In this document: positions 11,476 through 19,900 of the stretch, one piece after another
How positions within the stretch are numbered: the stretch's first letter is position 1
Layout of the letters: each line of letters opens with the position of its first letter
NCBI RefSeq assembly: GCF_907164915.1
Contig: NC_061868.1
Span: 50,281,689-50,345,688 of the forward strand
DNA length: 64,000 nucleotides
Reading direction: 5' to 3'
Source of the DNA: Impatiens glandulifera
Taxonomy: Eukaryota > Streptophyta > Magnoliopsida > Ericales > Balsaminaceae
Translations under genes and position numbers: made by a program
Notes under the pieces: generated by a model
What the model was told of the DNA's origin: nothing
Database searches by the model: none
The model's input: the letters and a program-made list of their open reading frames with translations, nothing else

Positions 11476-12046
11476 TTTCTTTAATTTACTTTTACATCCC
11501 ATTTATTTAAAGTAGGGTTTTTTTCTTCTTTTGAGAATTAAAATCATACTCACCTAATAATAATAATTAAATATTGATTTTTATGTTCTACCTAAGTGAA
11601 ACTCACCCATAACACTGAAACAAATCATAAAATTCAGATTAACAAAAGCTAATAATAAGGTCATTATTTGTTTTTTTTCAAATAATAATGTTTAATTAAA
11701 AAAATGAAATAAATTGTGATCATGGCATTTAACATTTAAAATATCTGATATGCACCTGACCTTGATAATTATAATTTTAGACTCGATAATTTTTTTTCCG
11801 ATTTGACGAGAAATTTGTGTTCGATCTTAATTTTCTATCTTACATAATTTTACCTGAATGCAATTAAATATATAAAATCACTAATATATTTATTATTTAT
11901 ATATTATATTAAAAATCCCACCCCACAAATTGATTGCATACGAACTATTGTCATCCATAGTAGTAATACTGTATATATAAAAATGTCCTTCAATTTACTT
12001 TTACATTCGATTTATTCAAAGTAGTAATTTTCTTAATATTACATGA
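11476..12046. repeat. Third spacer copy and AT-rich DNA
   Basis: 11476-11740 repeats the spacer of the preceding unit (TTTACTTTTACATCCCATTT, then AACAAATCATAAAATTC, then GATTAACAAAAGCTAATAA). Another short match, TTTACTTTTACATTCGATTT, occurs at 11995. No gene is seen; the segment ends at the 3' end of the dioxygenase gene. Confidence 0.6.
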
Positions 12047-13240
12047 TCATGAGCTTGACACTTTGAAATGGTAAATCTGAATGTTTTCGACATCAAGCTT
12101 CTTGAAATTGCTAATATTCCTTCTGGCAATGAACTTTCCCCAGTTGAATGCAGTGTACTTGACCGGGTTCTGGTCATCTATCAGCTCCTCCATAGGCTCA
12201 ACCATGGTGTGGTGGCCAGGGTTAAAGAAGAAAGGAATTGAAAACCTCTCCCTTTCTGAATTCACCATTACCCTGTGCTCCACACTCTCGTACCTATCAT
12301 TACTCAAAACCTGCAAAGCCAATTTCAATTCCCATTACTGCATTGAACTAAACAAGCAATATATAATAGAATTGAGACCAGACCTGAATAATATCACCCA
12401 CGTTGACAATATAAGCATTGGGAATTGGCTTAACCCTAACCCATTCCCCGTCTGTCTTGCGTTTCACCTCCAATCCCCCAACATCATCTTGACTTAAGAC
12501 GGTTAACCCACCCGCATCCTTGTGCCGGCCAACGCCGAGAGCCAGGTGAGGAATTGGGCATTTGGGATAGTAATTCAGGCGCAGGAAGCTGGTTTGGTTC
12601 TCGAATGATGGGTTCAATTGCTTTTCAGGTAAGCCCAAGCTCAAGGATATCAGTTCCAACAACCTGAATGACAAATTCTCGATCTCCTTTGCATAATTCT
12701 CGCATGCCGACCTTCAATTATTGTGAAATTAATCGATTATGTTTCTAAATCTGGAATAGGAGGAAAAGGGTACCTGAAATCCGGTGGGTACTCTGGCCAT
12801 TGATTGAAAATAAGTTTCACTTCTTTATCGTCGGGATCATGAGAAGCCGGAAGAATGGTTGGATTGTCGACGACAAAATCGAAAACTTCTTTCCAATCTC
12901 TAACGTTCTTGGTATGTTCGCCGTCGTAATATCCCATCGGATTCAACTCGCCTCTCCTCACCTTCCCCTTCTCTTCAACCGATTGAGTAAAGAAATTCCT
13001 AGACGCAGCTTCCGCTCTCTCTCTAAAATGCGCTGGAACTCCATGGTTGACGATCTGGAAAAATCCCCAATCTTTGCATGCCTTTCCGATCTCTGCAGCG
13101 ACTTTGGCCAGTGAGTCTGATTGGGAAGAGGAAAGGCCGGCGGCGGAGATATCAATAACGGGAATACCTTCTGCTTCAACAACGGCGAGCTTTGGTCTGT
13201 GGATGATGTCTTGGATGAAGGCCGAATCAACTTCTGCCAT
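12047..13240 (-). CDS. 2-oxoglutarate/Fe(II)-dependent dioxygenase (DOXC type)
   Basis: Soluble oxygenase of the plant flavonol synthase/GA-oxidase-like superfamily; it couples oxidation of a small molecule to decarboxylation of 2-oxoglutarate. Three exons, 12774-13240, 12384-12711 and 12047-12310, give 352 residues with consistent phases and GT-AG sites. The N-terminal DIOX_N part has GFFQIVNHGVP near 60-70. The jelly-roll core carries iron ligands H219 and D221 (GRHKDAGG) and H277 (VEHRV), and the 2OG-binding R287xS289 (RFSIP). The ATG is at 13240, with a TATA-like TGATATAAAC at about 13323-13332, some 85 bases upstream. The phrases HTKNVRDWKEVFDF and EYPPDFR recall the Arabidopsis At3g19000/At3g19010 group. 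The substrate cannot be read from sequence. Confidence 0.94.
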
Positions 13241-13642
13241 TGATGATGAAGCTTGAAATTAAGTAGAGAGAGAAAGTGGTGATTTGGTGAAAACCTGCGA
13301 TCTTGATTTTTATTGTAAAACTCGTTTATATCAGTGTAAGCATTGAATCTGGACGCCTTTTCATCCTATATGAATTATGAAGTTTCTGACCATTTTTTCA
13401 TTTAAAACAAAATCAAAATAAAATATATTAAGTCAAAGTTTATTGGATGCTTATAAACTACTATTACATTTAGTCACAGATTTCTTATTCGTGGCCATAT
13501 TAAATTTCATTTTTTTTTAGTATTTTCATAAATGTTACTGTAGATGTAAATATATATTAAAAAAATATAATATATTATAAAATTGGAATAATACTAAATT
13601 AAATCCATGGAATATTATAAAAGTGTATATATTACATGAGAA
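13241..13642. other. Promoter and AT-rich spacer upstream of the dioxygenase
   Basis: Contains the short 5' leader and probable TATA element of the dioxygenase gene (about 13323-13332), followed by AT-rich DNA in which no ORF or repeat was recognised. Confidence 0.4.
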
Positions 13643-13878
13643 ATGAGAAATGATACGTATATCTATTATGAAATCGCGACTCGCACAACGAAATGACCTC
13701 GCCCTTATACAAAAGGGACCTTGTAGTTATACAAAAAGACTTCGCCGACTCAGATCAGTTCTCTTTGTATAACAGCGATGTCCCTTTTGTATAACAACCA
13801 AATCCTTTTTGTATAAGGGCGAGGTCTCTTCGTTGTGCGAGTCGCGATTCCAGAGTAGAGATATGTATCATTTATCAT
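13643..13878. mobile_element. MITE-like terminal inverted repeat element
   Basis: A 236-bp near-palindrome. The left arm begins ATGAGAAATGATAC and runs through ATCGCGACTCGCACAACGAA and CCTCGCCCTTATACAAAAG. The right arm (about 13812-13878) is its inverse with few mismatches. An inner pair around GTTATACAAA is also inverted, so the whole element can fold into one hairpin. There is no ORF. Its GC content is well above the surrounding DNA. These are features of a miniature inverted-repeat transposable element. The target duplication could not be fixed, so the superfamily is open. Confidence 0.75.
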
Positions 13879-13994
13879 ATTATATTTAGTACATATCTAT
13901 TGGGACTTAGCTAAAATATAATAATATTCGCATGATATACATTAATTTCTAATTTAAATAAGTAATGAAATTATCATATCATTTCTTTTAAAAT

Positions 13995-14535
13995 TGGTGC
14001 AATTTTGTTTGTACTCAACATGTTATTTTGTTTACGATTAACATTTTACTTGTTATCTTTTTTCTTTTATTAAACTTAATTTCATGTAAATATCTGAATT
14101 TCTCGTTTAACAAAATATCAACATTTCAATAATATTATCCATCTTTCAATATTTTACATTATATTAGAGCAATTTTTTTTTATTTTGAAGAAACATATTC
14201 ACAATTTTCTATTACATCCTCTAAAGGTGGAAATAATAATTGGAGTATAACTCAAATATTCTAATTTTGTTTTACTCAACATGTTATTTTGTTTATAATT
14301 AACATTTTACTTGTTATTTTTTTTTCTTTTATTAAACTTAATTTAATGTAAATATCTGAATTTCTCATTTAACGAAATATCAACATCTTAATAATATTAT
14401 CCCCCTTTCAATATTTTACATAATATTAGAACAAGTTTTTTATTTTTATTTTGAAGAAACATGTTCACAATTTTCTATTAAATCCTCTAATGGTGGAAAT
14501 AATAATTGGAGTATAACTCAAATATTCTAGAATCT
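13995..14535. repeat. Tandem duplication, unit about 261 bp, plus a diverged third copy
   Basis: CAACATGTTATTTTGTTTA at 14016 recurs at 14277, and the following bases stay alike through TTTATTAAACTTAATTT, GTAAATATCTGAATTTCTC, CTTTCAATATTTTACAT and GGAGTATAACTCAAATATTC. A third, more diverged copy starts near 14885 (TGCAATTTTATTTACACTC) and runs to about 15012. All are noncoding. Confidence 0.8.
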
Positions 14536-15733
14536 CACATTTTTTTTGAAATTATTTATCGCAAATTCCACGATATTTTTGATCTATTTCTTAGCAGCTT
14601 CGTCATCAACATTCAACGACATTCCGACGATTCAAAGTCAACTCGTTGTTATTAACATTTATCGACACTCCGACGATTCAAAGTCACTCACTGAGATCCC
14701 ATTTCATCCCCCTGACACTCCGCTCTCGGTTCTCATAGTTGCCCAATGCTCTTCCTCTTAGGTGGCTTATAACATTCTCATCAAAGCTCTTCCTAAGTCG
14801 ATTTCGATAAAATATGTGACAAATTAAGCACTCTCAATATTTATCCCCCAATTTGAGGAAAGTGTTGAATTATTTATCCATCTTCTTTAGAATTTGTGCA
14901 ATTTTATTTACACTCAACATGTTGTTTGTTGTTAGTCATTCTTTTTATTACACTCAATATTCTTTAAACATCTTAATTTCTCATATAAATCAAAACTTAA
15001 CATCTCAGTAATAGGAATGTTTGGATTAAGAAACTTTTATAATTATAAACCTGTTAAAATTGGTGCACAGCGATCTACTTGATCAAATGTGTTGAGGTCT
15101 AGTTGTAGTTCTATAGGTTGCCTAGGGTAGTTGTGCATACTTGATTGGAATTGATTCATACAAATTGAGGTCATTTTGTAAAAGGCCAAAGTGTGACTGA
15201 TTCTGGAATTTAACCAATTAATTAATTGCAGTTCAAATGTGTTTAAAATAATGGTGTGCATTTGATGGCAAAAAAAACTTTGCTGAATTGAACTTCAATT
15301 TGATGAAAGCATGAAATGTGACCACGAAATTTCAGATTAAAAATTTGCTGAAATTTGAGGTTTTCTCTATAATGAGCTGAAAAGACGAGTTTGCCTTAAA
15401 AGTGGTTTCAAGGAAAAATTATTCTAAACATCTTTCATGTTTCAACTTTTTACTATTGAAATCATTGAAATGTTCAAATTCCCTAATTTCCAAACTACTG
15501 CATGCATAGCTGAAAAACAAACTGGAATAGTCAAATGACTACGTACTACTGCATGCATTCAAATAAAGAATTGAAGATGATGTTTAATTAATTAACTTCA
15601 TATATGGAGGTCATTTTAATAGATGATCATAAAGTACTGATTTTACATGACCATGAACCTAGCTAGCTAGCTATTGGTTTGATTGATAATGGCACCCACT
15701 AGAGAACTCGTTCAGCAAATCCATAGCGACATC
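14536..15733. other. Spacer without recognised gene
   Basis: AT-rich. It contains a short internal repeat (CGACATTCCGACGATTCAAA near 14618 and CGACACTCCGACGATTCAAA near 14663) and the third copy of the tandem repeat near 14885-15012. A 71-codon ORF at 14546-14761 overlaps the internal repeat and shows no recognisable domain. Nothing else was seen. Confidence 0.4.
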
Positions 15734-16210
15734 AAAAAGTTCTAATTTATATATAAATCTATTAAAAATACATTTTATCTAGATTAATAATTATTTAAAT
15801 ATTTAGTAAATAAATATATTCATATAAATAATAATAATTTAGAATAAATATTTTCTGAGAATGATTTAAGTTTGAATTTTTTAATATGATTAATAATATA
15901 TATATATATATATTTACAATATTTTATTAAAATAGTATATAATTGTTTTAAATATTAAAAACTTATTCTAATAAATAAGAAAAAAATATCAAAATTTATT
16001 AGAATAAATTCATAATATTTTAAAAATAATTATATATTTTAATAATATATTATAAATACAAATTTAGAACTATTAATCATTTTCATAAAATATTTTATTT
16101 TAAATTATTATTATTTACATGATTTGATTCGAATTTATTTAGTAAATATTAAAATAAGTATTCTTAATAAAATGTATTATAAATAGATTTATGTACAAAT
16201 AAAAAATTTA
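15734..16210. repeat. Long imperfect palindrome (foldback), about 480 bp
   Basis: The left half (15734 to about 15975) and right half (about 15985-16210) are inverse complements along most of their length. Left phrases ATAAATCTATTAAAAATACA, AATAATAATAATTTAGAATA and TTATTCTAATAAAT have inverse partners at about 16165-16190, 16090-16125 and 15995-16010. It is very AT-rich and has no ORF. It resembles an old AT-rich MITE or foldback element; the ends and target duplication are unclear. Confidence 0.6.
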
Positions 16211-16990
16211 ATTTTATAAAAATAAAATTATTATTTAAAAATAATTTATTTGAAATTATACTTAATTTTAACAGTTATAAATAAAAAAATATATACAGAT
16301 TTAAATTATTAATCTCATTAATCAAATTATTTTATAATTAAATAATTAAATTAAAATATTCAATACTAATAGTTTTAGTTTGAAAGATGAATTCATCAAG
16401 GCAAAAATATGATACATTTTGTTAAATTAGTAATATACATAAATAAAATATTAATTTATAGTAGATAAGTATGATTAACACATCTAACAAAATTCTTACT
16501 CAAACATGGTATTCTTATACAAATAAAGCATCATTCATATGTTTACATAATTGTGAATCGAAACATTGATCAAGGCAATATTAATGGTACAAACGTGTGA
16601 TGGCTGAGTTGAACATGTTACATTAATATTGTTTGAACATTCCAATCATCGTATCAAAATTAACTAATATATTTTATTTATGTGTTTCTTTAAAGCTAAA
16701 TAAAACTATGACCAACAACAGAAGATATGAATGTCTTCAATATTATTTTATTCAATTTAAAATAAAGCTGTTTTTTTTCCTACAAGATAACAATTACTAA
16801 AAACAAAAAAACAATAAAAAGAAAATCTAATCTTGCAGATAAGTAAAGGACGATGAGAAGCTACACTTAATCGCTTCCTTCTAAATCGTTCCTTAATTAG
16901 TCTATATCCTCATAATTACATGCATTCTCTAGCTAGTGAGGGTATGAATCTGAATAGAGATATATGTGATCAGTTTAATGTTAAGTTAGT
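16211..16990. other. AT-rich 3' flank of the LRR-extensin gene
   Basis: No gene or clear repeat is seen. The last ~150 bases probably include the 3' UTR of the minus-strand LRR-extensin gene; AATAAA-like signals on the minus strand are too many in such AT-rich DNA to choose one. Confidence 0.35.
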
Positions 16991-19900
16991 TTAGTATCCC
17001 TTGTATGCTGGGGGTGGTGGGGAGTTATACAAGCCACCTAGAGTTAGTTCTGGTGGAAGACCGATGTCTGAGAACTCCTCTGGCGGTGACGCTTCTGGTG
17101 GTGTGGCGACTTGAGGGGGTGGTGTGGCTGCTTGAGGGGGTGGCGTGGCGGCTTGTGGTGGTGGCGTGGCGGCTTGTGGGGGTGGCGTGGCTACTTGTGG
17201 AGGTGGTGTGGCGGCTTGTGGGGGTGGTGTCGCGGCTTGTGGGGGTGGTGTGGCGGCTTGTGGGGGTGGTGTCGCGGCTTGTGGGGGTGGGGTGGCAGCT
17301 TGAGGTGGTGGTGTGGCGGCTTGTGGGGGTGGTGTGGCAACTTGAGGGGGTGGTGTGGCTGCTTGAGGGGGTGGCGTGGCGGCTTGTGGGGGTGGTGTGG
17401 CGACTTGTGGGGGTGGTGTGGCAGCTTGAGGTGGTGGTGTGGCTGCTTGAGGTGGTGGTGTGGCAGCTTGAGGTGGTGGTGTGGTTACTTCAGGAGGTGG
17501 TGCTTGGGGAGGTGGTGTGGCAGCTTGAGGAGGTGGTGCTTGAGGGGGTGGTGTGGCGGCTTGTGGGGGTGGTGTGGCTGCTTGTGGGGGTGGTGTTGCA
17601 GCTTGAGGAGGTGGGGTGGCTACTTGAGGGGGTGGTGTGGCAGCTTGAGGAGGTGGTGTGGCTGCTTGAGGAGGAGGTGTGGCAGCTTGAGGGGGTGGTG
17701 TTGCGGCTTGAGGGGGTGGTGTGGCTGCTTGAGGAGGAGGTGTGGCAGCTTGAGGGGGAGGTGTGGCTGCTTGAGGGGGTTGGGTGGCTGCTTGAGGAGG
17801 TGGTGTGGCTGCTTGTGGGGGTGGGGTGGCTGCTTGAGGAGGTGGTGTGGCTGCTTGTGGGGGTGGGGTGGCTGCTTGTGGGGGTGGGGTGGCAGCTTGA
17901 GGAGGTTGTGCTTGAGGGGGTGGTGTGACTGCTTGAGGAGGTTGTGCTTCAGGAGGTGGTGTGCTTGCTTGAGGAGTTTGTGCTTCAGGGGGTGGTGTGC
18001 CTTCTTGAGGAGGTGGTGTGCCTGCTTGAGGAGGTTGTGCTTGAGGGGGTGGTGTGGCTGCTTGAGGGGGTGGTGTGGCTACTTGAGGGGGTGGTGCTTG
18101 AGGTGGTGGTGTGGCAGTTTGAGGAGGTTGTGCTTGAGGGGGTGGTGTGGCAGCTTGAGGAGGTTGTGCTTGAGGAGGTGGTGTGGCTGCTTGAGGAGGT
18201 TGTGTTTGAGGGGGTGGTGCAGCTTGAGGAGGTGGTGTGGCTGTTTGAGGAGGTTGTGCTTGAGGGGGTGGTGTGGCTGCTTGAGGAGGTTGCGCTTGAG
18301 GGGGTGGTGTGGCTGCTTGAGGAGGTGGTGCTTGAGGAGGTGGTGTGGCAGCTTGAGGAGGCTGTGCTTGAGGGGGTGGTGTGGCTGCTTGAGGAGGTGG
18401 TGTGGCTACTTGAGGAGGTTGTGCTTGAGGGGGTGGTGTGGCTGCTTGAGGTGGTTGTGCTTGAGGGGGTGGTGTGGCAGCTTGAGGAGGTTGTGCTTGA
18501 GGGGGTGGTGTGGCAGCTTGAGGAGGTTGTGCTTGAGGGGGTGGTGTGGCTGCTTGAGGAGGTTGTGCTTGAGGGGGTGGTGTGGCTGCTTGAGGAGGTT
18601 GTGCTTGAGGGGGTGGTGTGGCTGCTTGAGGAGGTTGTGCTTGTGGGGGTGGTGTGGCAACTTGAGGAGGTGGTGTGGCTGCTTGAGGAGGTTGTGCTTG
18701 AGGTGGTGGTGTGGTTGCTTGAGGAGGTTGTGCTTGAGGGGGTGGTGTGGCAGCTTGAGGAGGTGGTGTGGCTGCTTGAGGAGGTTGTGTTTGAGGGGGT
18801 GGTGTGGCAGCTTGAGGAGGTTGTGCTTGAGGGGGTGGTGTGGCTGCTTGAGGAGGTTGTGCTTGTGGGGGTGGTGTGCCTACTTGAGGAGGTTGTGCTT
18901 GTGGGGGTGGTGTGGCAGCTTGAGGAGGTGGTGTGGCTGCTTGAGGAGGTGGTACTTGTGGGGGTGGTGTGGCAGCTTGAGGAGGTGGTGTGGCTGCCTG
19001 GGGAGGTTGTGCTTGAGGGGGTGGTGTGGCAGCTTGAGGAGGTGGTGTGGCTACTTGAGGAGGTTGTGCTTGAGGGGGTGGTGTGGCTGCTTGAGGTGGT
19101 GGTCCTTGAGGAGGTGGTGTGGCAGCTTGAGGAGGTTGTACTTGAGGAGGTGGTGTGGCTGCTTGAGGGGGTGGTGTGGCAGCTTGAGGAGGTTGTGTTT
19201 GAGGGGGTGGTGTGGCTGTTTGAGGAGGTGGTGCTTGAGGGGGTGGTGTGGCTGCTTGAGGAGGTTGTGCTTGAGGAGGTGGTGTGGCAGCTTGAGGAGG
19301 CTGTGCTTGAGGGGGTGGTGTGGCTGCTTGAGGAGGTTGTGCTTGAGGGGGTGGTGTGGCAGCTTGAGGAGGTGGTGCTTGAGGGGGTGGTGTGGCTGCT
19401 TGAGGAGGTGGTGTGGCTGCTTGAGGAGGTTGTGCTTGAGGGGGTGGTGTGGCTGCTTGAGGAGGTTGTGCTTGAGGGGGTGGTGTGGCTGCTTGAGGAG
19501 GTGGTGTGGCTGCTTGAGGAGGTTGTGCTTGAGGGGGTGGTGTGGCTGCTTGAGGAGGTTGTGCTTGAGGGGGTGGTGTGGCTGCTTGAGGAGGTGGTGC
19601 TTGAGGGGGTGGTGTAGCTGCTTGAGGAGGTGGTGTGGTTGCTTGAGGAGGTTGTGCTTGAGGGGGTGGTGTGGCTGCTTGAGGAGGTTGTGCTTGAGGG
19701 GGTGGTGTGGCTGCTTGAGGAGGTGGTGCTTGAGGGGGTGGTGTAGCTGCTTGAGGAGGTGGTGTGGCTGCTTGAGGAGGTTGTGCTTGAGGGGGTGGTG
19801 TGGCTGCTTGAGGAGGTTGTGCTTGAGGGGGTGGTGTGGCTGCTTGAGGAGGTTGTGCTTGAGGGGGTGGTGTGGCTGCTTGAGGAGGTGGTGTGGCTAC

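Noticed and set aside
14546..14761. 71-codon ORF with a hydrophobic N-terminus resembling a signal peptide
   Set aside because: It lies in AT-rich repeat DNA and partly encodes a duplicated DNA phrase; no domain or promoter was seen.
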